The position numbers and the translations under genes were made by a program. The notes beneath the pieces are model-generated. The model was not told the origin of the DNA, did not search any database, and saw nothing but the letters and a program-made list of their open reading frames with translations. A DNA stretch of 5,505 nucleotides, taken from assembly GCA_017998475.1 (NCBI GenBank), contig JAGODA010000223.1:1-5505 (forward strand), read 5' to 3'. The stretch's first letter is position 1, and every line of letters starts with the position of its first letter. Shown one piece after another: positions 1 through 5,505 of the stretch. Origin of the DNA: Spirochaetota bacterium. Lineage in GTDB: Bacteria > Spirochaetota > UBA4802 > UBA5368.

Positions 1-786
1 GTATTTGGCCTGCGTTTTCATGATGAAATAAAGGGCCGCGGCAACGCAGCAGAGCCCCAGGAAAAGGCCGGACGGAGCTCCACGCAGGCGCGCCCATGCG
101 AGCATGAAATAGAGCCCCGCGCTCGCGAGCACGGCAAAGACGGCGAGCGGCGCGACCTGCGCGCGGTTGAAGCGCGCGCGTACCTTCGCCTCGTCGCCCA
201 GCACCACGGTGCTTTCGGCCGTGCGGAAGCCCGCCTCGTCCTTAAAGTAGCGCTGCACCCGCACGGCGAGCGCGTTCGGGCCGTCCGCACGGACCAGCGC
301 CGCCGGCACGCGGTAGAGCCGCACGCGGTCCCAGCCGTGCTCGCGCGGCGCCGCGCCCGCCGGATCGATGACGCCGGTCGCGCCGATCGGCACGCCGTTC
401 AGGTAGGTTTCGTCGGCATCGTTTACCGGGCCCAGGCGAAGCAGGAGGTCGCCCGTGTCCGGCGGCCGCGCGCCCACGGCGAACTCCAGCCGGTACCAGG
501 CCACGCCCGCCTCCGAGCGCGGCCCGTCGCCCTTGCGCCAGTCGTGCGGGAACGAGGGCACGACCTCGCCGGCGCACGGAGCGGCCCCGCCGTGCGCGAG
601 GCGCGCGTCGTCGCAGGGGAAAAAGCTCCAGGCGTTACGCAGGTCCCTGCCGATGTCGACAGGTTCGCGCGGCCATCCCAGCCGGAGCTCGGTGCCGGTC
701 GTGGAGGCGGCACCGAGCAGAAGCGCTGCGCAGACAAGCACGAAGAGCGGCAGGCGTGATGGCGATGCGTGTTGGGGCTGTCTCAT
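1..786 (-). CDS. Membrane receptor N-terminus: GH2-like sensor domain followed by 7TM-type helices (3' end cut by window)
   Basis: The frame is open from an ATG at 786 to the window edge, giving 262 residues with no stop. Residues 11-29 form a hydrophobic signal segment after a short basic N-terminus, so the next part is probably outside the inner membrane. Residues about 45-200 resemble the beta-sandwich (GH2 sugar-binding / sialate O-acetylesterase type) domain: WYRLEF at 97-102, LRLGPVNDADETYLNG at 116-131, then VRLYRVPAALV and NALAVRVQRY. Two hydrophobic helices follow, at about 210-232 and 238-256, where the protein is cut. This order (signal, jelly roll, several helices) is typical of 7TMR-DISM-like receptors, which usually end in an intracellular output domain such as a PP2C/SpoIIE phosphatase, GGDEF domain, cyclase or histidine kinase. 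The output domain here is not visible and cannot be named. The start was chosen because it leads straight into the signal segment; the upstream Shine-Dalgarno is weak (GCGGAAAC). A membrane-anchored carbohydrate-binding protein is the alternative. Confidence 0.8.
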   Translation of the reverse strand, partial: MRQPQHASPSRLPLFVLVCAALLLGAASTTGTELRLGWPREPVDIGRDLRNAWSFFPCDDARLAHGGAAPCAGEVVPSFPHDWRKGDGPRSEAGVAWYRLEFAVGARPPDTGDLLLRLGPVNDADETYLNGVPIGATGVIDPAGAAPREHGWDRVRLYRVPAALVRADGPNALAVRVQRYFKDEAGFRTAESTVVLGDEAKVRARFNRAQVAPLAVFAVLASAGLYFMLAWARLRGAPSGLFLGLCCVAAALYFIMKTQAKY

Positions 787-957
787 GGCGTTTCCGCTGA
801 CGCTTCGCGCGGAACGTGCGCTGCGGCTTTCAGCGTGCGGGCATATGCGCCCCGATTTCAAGGATTTTTTGGGATCCGAACCCGCCCTCCGAATTGTGAT
901 TGACGGCCGCACGCCGCACCGCACACTCTATGGAAACGACACCCACGGGAGGCAGGC
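787..957. promoter_or_regulatory. Divergent intergenic region between sensor gene and DUF2804 gene
   Basis: These 171 bases separate two genes transcribed away from each other, so both promoters should lie here. I see no convincing sigma70-type pair. TTGACG at 900-905 is a fair -35 for the plus-strand gene but has no good -10 at normal spacing; TTGAAA on the minus strand (861-856) likewise lacks a partner. An 8-bp perfect palindrome GCATATGC lies at 841-848, and a stem CGCTG/CAGCG with a 7-base loop at 819-835. Either could be a regulator site or leader structure, but both are short enough to occur by chance in GC-rich DNA. The ribosome binding site of the plus-strand gene is GGGAGG at 947-952. 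Confidence 0.4.
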
Positions 958-1998
958 ATGGCACAGCACGAAGTGACAAGACCCGTCGAGCTCCTCGACG
1001 AGAAGGGGCATATCATCGAGGAAGGCTGGGCGCGACAGCTCCACTGGAAGTACGACCGCGACAAAATCAAGGCGCCCTGGTTCCGCAAGAAGGAATGGGA
1101 CTATTACTACGTGCTCTCGCACGAAGGGGAATACGGCATAGGCGTAACGATGTCCGACCTGGGCTACGCCGGGCTCTTCGCCATCGCCTGGATCGATCTC
1201 AAGAACCGCACCACCACCCAGGTGGACACCATGAGCATTCTCCCCATGGGTAAGACCGGCTTTTCGCCCACCTCGGACAGAGGCGACGTGAGTTTTCGGG
1301 ACAAAAAGCTCGCGATATCGTACCGTTTGAAGGGAAACGAGCGTATTATCACGCTCGACTGCCCGGGCTTCGAGACTCCCGACGGCAAGCGCGGGCTTTC
1401 GGGCGAGATCGCGCTCAAGCGTGACCCTAAAATGGACACCATGTGCATCGCCACATCATGGAAGGAGAACCGAAAGGCCTTTTATCTCAACCAGAAGATC
1501 AACTGTATGCCCGCAAAGGGAGCGATCACCATCGGCAAAACGAAATACACGTTCGACCCCAAAGAGTCCTTCGGCGGCCTGGACTGGGGGCGCGGCAACT
1601 GGACCTACAAAAACCGCTGGTACTGGGGCTCCGCCTCGGGCCTGCTCAAGGGCCAGCCCTTCGGCTGGAACATCGGCTACGGCTTCAGCGACCGTACGCC
1701 CGCGTCCGAGAACATGCTCTTCTATAAGAACAAGGCCCACAAGCTGGCCGAGGTGACCTTTCACATCGATACCACGAACTACACGGCGCCGTGGAAGTTC
1801 ACCTCCAGCGACGGGCGCTTCGAGATGGACTTCGAGCCCGCGGTGGACCGCGCGAGCGCCGTCAACATGGGCATCATTAAATCAGTCCAGCACCAGGTCT
1901 TCGGCTATTTCACCGGTCAGGTCATTCTGGACGATGGAAAGAAGCTGAAGGTGGACCGCTTCATGGCCTTCGCGGAGGATGTGCTTATGTGGTATTAG
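958..1998 (+). CDS. DUF2804 family protein, full length
   Basis: This is a complete 346-residue protein. Its start is fixed by a strong Shine-Dalgarno, GGGAGG, ending 5 bases before the ATG. I recognise it as the DUF2804 family (PF10974) from its length and its tryptophan/glycine-rich signatures: GGLDWGRGNWTYKNRWYWG at about 206-224, FGWNIGYGFSDRTPASENM at 235-253, and a C-terminus with HQVFGYFTG (312-320), a LDDG turn and VDRFMAFAEDVLMWY ending the chain. There is no signal peptide or membrane segment, so it is probably cytoplasmic. The many alternating hydrophobic/polar strands with aromatic residues suggest an all-beta fold; similarity to lipocalin-like AttH/CrtC proteins is possible but is my inference. 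No catalytic role is established for the family that I can cite. It stands alone: it diverges from the sensor gene upstream and converges on the toxin gene downstream, so the window offers no operon partner. Confidence 0.9.
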   Translation: MAQHEVTRPVELLDEKGHIIEEGWARQLHWKYDRDKIKAPWFRKKEWDYYYVLSHEGEYGIGVTMSDLGYAGLFAIAWIDLKNRTTTQVDTMSILPMGKTGFSPTSDRGDVSFRDKKLAISYRLKGNERIITLDCPGFETPDGKRGLSGEIALKRDPKMDTMCIATSWKENRKAFYLNQKINCMPAKGAITIGKTKYTFDPKESFGGLDWGRGNWTYKNRWYWGSASGLLKGQPFGWNIGYGFSDRTPASENMLFYKNKAHKLAEVTFHIDTTNYTAPWKFTSSDGRFEMDFEPAVDRASAVNMGIIKSVQHQVFGYFTGQVILDDGKKLKVDRFMAFAEDVLMWY

Positions 1999-2009
1999 GG
2001 GATATTGGT

Positions 2010-2033
2010 GGGGGCCAGGCACGCGCGGCCCCC
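2010..2033. terminator. GC-rich stem-loop between convergent genes, possible bidirectional terminator
   Basis: The arms GGGGGCC (2010-2016) and GGCCCCC (2027-2033) are perfectly complementary around a 10-base loop. The stem begins 11 bases after the DUF2804 stop and lies 35 bases beyond the toxin stop on the other strand, so it is well placed to end both transcripts. Neither side has a real T-run (GCAAGGTTGTAT on the plus side, ACCAATAT on the minus side), so efficient intrinsic termination is uncertain. It may act with Rho or as a 3'-end stabiliser. Confidence 0.5.
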
Positions 2034-2067
2034 GCAAGGTTGTATCATCGCATCGTATTAAACATGG

Positions 2068-2358
2068 CTATCGGCGGCTTTTCCAGTAACCGGGCTCGCG
2101 ATTCATCTGCATAATCGCGAGAATATAAATCTCATCATTGTCTTTTCGATAGATCAGGCCATAAGGAAAGCGGCTGATCAGACACCGCCTGAAACCACTT
2201 GACAAGTCACTCCACGCTTCCGGAAAGCGGGATATCAACTCGATCCCGCTGAACACCTCGTCAGCAAATTCCACGCCGAGACCCTCCGCCAGGTTTTCGT
2301 AGTAATCCACGGCGGCATTCAGCTCCTCGACGACATCCGGATGGAAGCTGATCATCAT
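2068..2358 (-). CDS. RelE/ParE superfamily toxin of a type II toxin-antitoxin system
   Basis: This 96-residue protein has the typical length and pattern of a ParE-like toxin. The N-terminal strand and helix read SFHPDVVEELNAAVDYYE (4-21), followed by FADEVFSGIELISRFPEAW (31-49). The core beta hairpin is RRCLISRFPYGLIYR (57-71), with DEIYILAIM (75-83) and the family's REPGYW ending near 87-92. Where many relatives have His in the strand before this motif (AVMHxxR), this protein has AIMQMNR; the effect is unknown. ParE members poison DNA gyrase and RelE members cut mRNA on ribosomes; the sequence alone does not decide between them, though the REPGYW-type tail fits ParE better. The ATG overlaps the antitoxin stop as ATGA, with no separate Shine-Dalgarno, so translation is probably coupled. 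A second ATG follows immediately and could be the real start. The gene looks intact. Confidence 0.9.
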   Translation of the reverse strand: MMISFHPDVVEELNAAVDYYENLAEGLGVEFADEVFSGIELISRFPEAWSDLSSGFRRCLISRFPYGLIYRKDNDEIYILAIMQMNREPGYWKSRR

Positions 2359-2579
2359 TTCGTGAGACGTCTGTGCATCGCCTCAAGCACCTCGCCGGCC
2401 GGAATCGCTTTAACCGTGCCTTTTTTAATGTCCTTATATCGTCTCGCGGCTTCCCTGATCCAGAGGCGATCAACGTGCTCATCGGCCGCCGGATTAAGAC
2501 TCTGGATCAGTATATCGACGAGTTCAACCCGTTTTTCCAACGGCAGTGAAACAGCCTCTTCAATGATGGATCCTTTCAT
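2355..2579 (-). CDS. Antitoxin, PF09720 / TIGR02574 addiction-module family
   Basis: This 74-residue acidic/amphipathic protein matches the 'putative addiction module component' family. Its N-terminal helix carries the usual LPLEKRVELVDILIQSL (12-28), a middle segment has DRLWIREAARRYKDIKKG (37-54), and the C-terminus reads IPAGEVLEAMHRRL (59-72). In this family the C-terminal part is expected to wrap and neutralise the ParE/RelE toxin. The ATG at 2579 has a good minus-strand Shine-Dalgarno, AGAGGAG (2592-2586), six bases upstream. The gene precedes the toxin and overlaps it by four bases, the standard order that makes antitoxin first. Autoregulation by the toxin-antitoxin complex is usual for such operons. 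A small inverted repeat GATT-cat-AATC at 2614-2624 upstream of the start is a possible but weak operator. Confidence 0.9.
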   Translation of the reverse strand: MKGSIIEEAVSLPLEKRVELVDILIQSLNPAADEHVDRLWIREAARRYKDIKKGTVKAIPAGEVLEAMHRRLTK

Positions 2580-2606
2580 GCGATACTCCTCTTACTCATT
2601 CTATTC

Positions 2607-2694
2607 CAGAGTTGATTCATAATCGGTGAAGGGAACCGTTTCCCTCCGCCTGTGGCGCAGGGAAGCCGATTATCTCCGAGTATTGCGACAGCTC
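2607..2694. repeat. Imperfect direct repeat, copy 1 (about 88 bp)
   Basis: This copy aligns with 2745-2829. The best part is 2648-2694 against 2784-2829: 36 identities over 47 positions with one gap, by hand alignment. It includes CGATTATC, CCGAG, TTGC and a final CTC in the same order. The left end also aligns (CAGAGTTGATTCATAATCGG against CAGACTCGTTTCATCACCGT), after which a few short indels are needed. This copy overlaps the upstream region of the antitoxin gene, so it may contribute to that gene's leader or promoter. Confidence 0.65.
2630..2664 (-). promoter_or_regulatory. Three-arm hairpin cluster upstream of the antitoxin (alternative stem-loops)
   Basis: Read on the plus strand, arms AGGGAA (2630-2635), TTCCCT (2640-2645) and AGGGAA (2659-2664) follow one another. 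The middle arm can pair with the first around a 4-base loop. It can also pair with the third around a longer loop that itself holds CGCC-TGT-GGCG (2647-2657), giving a 6+4 bp stem with one C/C mismatch. The two structures exclude each other, as in attenuators. This would matter only if the toxin-antitoxin transcript starts further upstream, which is not shown. The longer stem has no T-run, so it is not an ordinary terminator. Confidence 0.35.
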
Positions 2695-2701
2695 TACTAT
2701 G

Positions 2702-2730
2702 AACTTAACAATAGTGTGAATTTATTTCAA
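2702..2730 (-). promoter_or_regulatory. Weak candidate promoter reading toward the toxin-antitoxin operon
   Basis: On the minus strand TTGAAA (2730-2725) is followed after 17 bases by TAAGTT (2707-2702), inside the most AT-rich part of the gap. The -35 is good and the -10 poor (three of six consensus positions). If used, it would give a leader of roughly 115 bases that carries repeat copy 1 and the hairpin arms before the antitoxin start. A promoter closer to the start, with TAGAAT or GGAATA as the -10, is equally possible. Confidence 0.2.
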
Positions 2731-2744
2731 TCGTTTTATGTCAT

Positions 2745-2829
2745 CAGACTCGTTTCATCACCGTTGAAGCCTGACGTTCCCCGGCCTGCGGCGGAGAAAA
2801 TCGATTATCCCCGAGCTTTGCAACAACTC
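2745..2829. repeat. Imperfect direct repeat, copy 2 (about 85 bp)
   Basis: This is the partner of 2607-2694, in the same orientation and offset by 138 bases at the left end and 135 at the right. The core hairpin GCC-TGC-GGC (2784-2792) corresponds to GCC-TGT-GGC in copy 1, so the central stem is kept while its flanks vary. The copy ends 53 bases before the nuclease-helicase stop codon, within that gene's probable 3' untranslated region. The sequence following each copy does not align clearly, so this is a pair of dispersed or partly tandem units, not a long tandem array. Confidence 0.65.
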
Positions 2830-2882
2830 GATTTATAGCAGCACGGAGAACAGGTCGTTTTGAATTTCCCGCAGGAAAGGAC

Positions 2883-5505
2883 TCACCCCGGCAAGAGCGC
2901 CATCCAGCAGAGGATGGCGATATCGTCCGGCATGACCTTCCTGCCCGCCGCCCAGGTGTTGCGCGAGCGGGCCACCCACCTGTCCATCTCGTCGGGATCC
3001 ATCGACGCGCGGCACGCCTCCTCATCAGCGGTCGAGCGGATGAGGTTCATGATCTCGTACATCCGGTCGTTGTCCATGAGGATATCGCCTTTCTGCCCGA
3101 ACAGCGCCGGGTATACGCGATTCCGATACGAGAAGAGAACATACAGAGCGGGCGCCTTTACCGGCGCTTTCTTACAGCTCCTGATGCCCGCCGGAAGGCC
3201 GCGCAGGGTCTCCAGCTCGGCAGGCGACAGCGCGGCCAGGTCGTCGATGAAGGCGCTCGTCCGGAGCCGGTCGGCCTTCTCGATGAAATCGAACACCTCG
3301 TCGAGCTCCAGCTCGGCGTCGCCGAAGCGGCCGACTGAGCGGGCGAGCTCGATCATCTCGAACTCGGAGCCCTGCTCCACCATCACCGGGATGTCGGCGA
3401 AGGAGCTGAATTCCCTGTTGCGCGCGTACAGCCGCTCCTTCCAGTTGAGCGCGTGGCTTATCCTCTCATCGGACATAGTTGACGGAATGAGATTATAGAT
3501 ATACACGTCGCGCGGCTCGTGCCAGGGGCGGAGGATGCGCCCCATCCGCTGCGCGAGCACCAGCACCGTCCAGGGAAGGTCGAAGTTGACGAGCAGTGGG
3601 GCGTCCTGGAAATTGAACCCCTCCGACATCGCGCCCGTGGCGACGAGCACGTCGATCGCCTCGTTCTCCACGACGGGCGCATCCTCGTCCGAATAGATGT
3701 CGATCGTATTGGCCTCGGGCGCGAAACGGCGCAGTATCTGCTCTATCTCGTCGGGCTTCCGCTCAACGGTGGTCTCCACCCTGCGGCGCGGGGCGTAGCG
3801 CCTCACGCAGTCCGCGACGTAGCGGGCGGTTTCGCGGTAATGGCAGAAGATGACGGCCTTTTCATCTTCGAACGAACCGAGTATTTCGAGCAGCGCGCTT
3901 ATCTTCGGGTCCTCGCACTGCCCCGGACCGCCCGCGATGAGGGGATGCAGGTCGCAGCGTGCGCCGTGCACGTATTCGGAAAGCTCGTCCTGACTGGCGA
4001 AGCGCAACGTCGAGAAGCCCCCCTCCTCCTGCATCTTGCCGAGGAGCGAGTCCACCTCCCGGAGGGAGGAGCAGAACTGGTGGACGATGTGCGCCTCGAA
4101 AAGCGGATTGCGCACGCCGTTCGGAACGTCGTCGAAAAGGAGCGCCTCGTCCTCATCGTACGGGGCGGTCCGCCGGTTGAGAAGGCCGCTGTTCAGAAGC
4201 TCCAGCAACAGGTTGTCGGCGGGGTTTCGGTAGTTGATGTTTCTGATGTGCATCCTTCTGGGGAAAAAGCGCCGCTGGTTCCCGGAGAACAGCACGTACC
4301 GGTTACCATCCTCATCCTGCGAGCTGAAGTATTTCACCACGCTGGGGGCGGTGAGCACCACGCCGGGCGGTATTTCCGAAAGGTTCCCCGGGGTTTCGAC
4401 ACGCCACGGGACGGCGGTCTTCATCCCCAGCAGCCCTTCCTCCTTCTGTACATGCGGAAGGATCATGAGCTGATCGTTGATGTCGTCGACCTTGCGGCTG
4501 TACGGGGTCGCGGTCATCAACAATACGCGGGCCGCACGGCTTACCGAATCGATGATGCGCCTGTTCCTCTTGCGCAGCTCGCCGCTTTTATCGGCGTTCC
4601 GGAGATGATGGCTTTCGTCGAGTATGATGACCGTGCGTTCGTCCGCGTGCCTGAGCTCGTATTCGAGGATGCCGATGTCCTTGTACTTCTTCCAGTCGTC
4701 GATGGAGATGATGTAGTATGAGAACTCGGCGCTCGATACCCGCGCCGCGCGCATGGTGCGGCCCCACATGGACTTGAGCCCCGCCGGGCAGAGGACGATG
4801 GCCGAGTCGATATCGCCCTTCATCCGGAGATAGGCCACCGCGTGGGCCGCCATGATGGTCTTCCCCAGGCCCGTCGACGCCACCAGCATGCAGCCGCCGT
4901 ACTCCTCGAAGTTGCGGATGATGCGCGACACCACCGGGCGCTGGTAGCCGGCGAGCTCCGGGAGCCTGCCGCGCGCGGCGTCCGAGGGCAGGCCGTACAG
5001 CTCGATGAGCGAGCGCATGTAGATGTCGAAGGGGCGGTACACCAGGAGCCAGAGCCTCAGGCGCTCGAGGAGCTCCCCGGCCACCGGCACGGCCTTTTTA
5101 TAATACGCGTCGAAGCGCTCGACGAAATAGCGCACGTCGTCCTGGTCGATTACATTTATTCCCGCCTCGCGGCTGGCCACCAGGCCGTTGTAGGTGAAAT
5201 TGGAGGAGCCCACGACCGCGCACCGCCGGTCGGCGATGTAGAGCTTGGCGTGATGATGGAGATAGCGCGGGCCGAGCGTCGTGGGGCGCCGCCCGTCGCC
5301 CGGGGATACCGCCACCTGGAACAGGCCGCGCTCCAGCGCCGCGCACAGATCCTCCATGGCGCGGGTGCGCTCCTCCACCGGACCGCCGGCGAGCGCCGAG
5401 AAGAACTCGTCGATCACCTCGCGGATCTTGTCGGCGCCGGTGTCGGGACGCCCGAGGAGCAGGCGCACCTCCTTGCCGCGCAGGGTCTCGCGCAGTTCCT
5501 GGTAG
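2883..5505 (-). CDS. PLD (HKD) nuclease fused to SNF2-like SF2 helicase (5' end cut by window)
   Basis: The frame is open from the right edge to a TGA at 2885-2883, giving 873 visible residues. Numbering from the Val coded by GTG at 5468, an N-terminal phospholipase D-type nuclease domain has one HKD motif (H73-x-K75-x4-D80, then G87-S-S-N). The helicase follows: YQ at 175-176, Walker A STGLGKT (198-204), Walker B DESH (284-287), motif III TATP (319-322), a long insert of about 220 residues, motif IV FCHYRETARY (541-550), motif V TGAMSEGFNFQ (611-621) and motif VI QRMGRILRP (640-648). About 210 residues of unrecognised C-terminal domain end the chain. All key residues are present, so an ATP-driven DNA translocase joined to a metal-independent nuclease is expected. 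The GTG at 5468 is probably internal: coding continues to the edge, and I estimate 60-80 residues are missing, since the HKD fold needs more N-terminal strands. Such fusions often belong to phage defence or restriction loci. It resembles Mokosh II in domain pairing only; the helicase there is SF1 and here SF2. Confidence 0.9.
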   Translation of the reverse strand, partial: YQELRETLRGKEVRLLLGRPDTGADKIREVIDEFFSALAGGPVEERTRAMEDLCAALERGLFQVAVSPGDGRRPTTLGPRYLHHHAKLYIADRRCAVVGSSNFTYNGLVASREAGINVIDQDDVRYFVERFDAYYKKAVPVAGELLERLRLWLLVYRPFDIYMRSLIELYGLPSDAARGRLPELAGYQRPVVSRIIRNFEEYGGCMLVASTGLGKTIMAAHAVAYLRMKGDIDSAIVLCPAGLKSMWGRTMRAARVSSAEFSYYIISIDDWKKYKDIGILEYELRHADERTVIILDESHHLRNADKSGELRKRNRRIIDSVSRAARVLLMTATPYSRKVDDINDQLMILPHVQKEEGLLGMKTAVPWRVETPGNLSEIPPGVVLTAPSVVKYFSSQDEDGNRYVLFSGNQRRFFPRRMHIRNINYRNPADNLLLELLNSGLLNRRTAPYDEDEALLFDDVPNGVRNPLFEAHIVHQFCSSLREVDSLLGKMQEEGGFSTLRFASQDELSEYVHGARCDLHPLIAGGPGQCEDPKISALLEILGSFEDEKAVIFCHYRETARYVADCVRRYAPRRRVETTVERKPDEIEQILRRFAPEANTIDIYSDEDAPVVENEAIDVLVATGAMSEGFNFQDAPLLVNFDLPWTVLVLAQRMGRILRPWHEPRDVYIYNLIPSTMSDERISHALNWKERLYARNREFSSFADIPVMVEQGSEFEMIELARSVGRFGDAELELDEVFDFIEKADRLRTSAFIDDLAALSPAELETLRGLPAGIRSCKKAPVKAPALYVLFSYRNRVYPALFGQKGDILMDNDRMYEIMNLIRSTADEEACRASMDPDEMDRWVARSRNTWAAGRKVMPDDIAILCWMALLPG

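Larger units (their letters stand above)
2580..2882. other. 303-bp gap between antitoxin and nuclease-helicase genes; no convincing gene, contains repeats
   Basis: No recognisable gene is seen here. The gap contains the antitoxin's ribosome binding site, two diverged copies of a repeat of about 85 bp, a cluster of hairpin arms, and an AT-rich spacer (about 2695-2744). Just beyond the nuclease-helicase stop is a small stem, TTTCC/GGAAA with a 4-base loop (2865-2878). It lacks a T-run on the minus strand, so it is at best a weak terminator for that gene. Readthrough from the nuclease-helicase gene into the toxin-antitoxin pair, which lies downstream on the same strand, cannot be excluded. Confidence 0.6.

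Noticed and set aside
242..737. Minus-strand frames of 104 and 111 codons in the sensor region
   Set aside because: They are out of frame with the continuous 262-codon coding frame and have shadow-type arginine/proline-rich composition.
337..976. Plus-strand frames of 140 and 173 codons opposite the sensor gene
   Set aside because: Both are Arg/Ala/Pro-rich with no domain, and they overlap the better-supported minus-strand frame that has a signal segment, jelly-roll motifs and helices.
2607..2829. CRISPR array or attL/attR pair
   Set aside because: There are only two diverged copies of about 85 bp with no regular spacers, and they do not flank the toxin-antitoxin module or any integrase.
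2865..2878. Intrinsic terminator for the nuclease-helicase gene
   Set aside because: The stem TTTCC/GGAAA is only five base pairs and no T-run follows on the minus strand.
2744..3025. 93-codon minus-strand frame across the end of the nuclease-helicase gene
   Set aside because: It mostly overlaps the helicase C-terminus in another frame, and its tail is simply repeat copy 2 translated.
3519..4721. 400-codon open frame on the plus strand, opposite the nuclease-helicase
   Set aside because: It is fully antisense to the helicase motifs, has low-complexity His/Gly/Arg/Val-rich content and no recognisable domain. Long antisense frames are common opposite GC-rich genes with GC-biased third positions.

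Overview
The window is bacterial and mostly GC-rich (hand count: 43 of 60 bases G+C in 241-300, 40 of 60 in 5401-5460). Its central part, about 2060-2860, is clearly richer in A+T (22 of 60 in 2101-2160, 18 of 60 in 2701-2760). The gene types are a GH2-like/7TM-type sensor, a DUF2804 protein, a ParE/PF09720 toxin-antitoxin pair and an HKD-nuclease/SF2-helicase fusion. They would fit a GC-rich environmental bacterium. A spirochaete is my tentative guess because 7TM-sensor proteins and DUF2804 both occur there, but nothing in the window settles the taxonomy.

Layout. (1) 1-786, minus strand: the N-terminal 262 residues of an exported membrane receptor with a jelly-roll-like sensor domain and the first two membrane helices, cut by the left edge. 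(2) 787-957: a 171-bp region shared by two divergent genes. (3) 958-1998, plus strand: a complete DUF2804 protein with a strong ribosome binding site. (4) 2010-2033: a GC-rich stem-loop between convergent genes. (5) 2068-2579, minus strand: a two-gene toxin-antitoxin operon, antitoxin first, with a 4-base ATGA overlap. (6) 2580-2882: a 303-bp stretch with no convincing gene. It holds two diverged copies of a repeat of about 85 bp, and one copy carries three mutually complementary hairpin arms just upstream of the antitoxin. (7) 2883-5505, minus strand: the C-terminal 873 residues of a PLD/HKD nuclease fused to a SNF2-like SF2 helicase, cut by the right edge.

The sensor gene and the DUF2804 gene look like ordinary chromosomal genes and share only their upstream region. 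The nuclease-helicase and the toxin-antitoxin pair lie on the same strand and look like an accessory, defence-type neighbourhood. Joint action of these two units is an inference from gene order only. The most unusual sequence feature is the repeat pair at 2607-2829. The most promising candidate for a defence system is the nuclease-helicase fusion, whose remaining partners would lie beyond the right edge.
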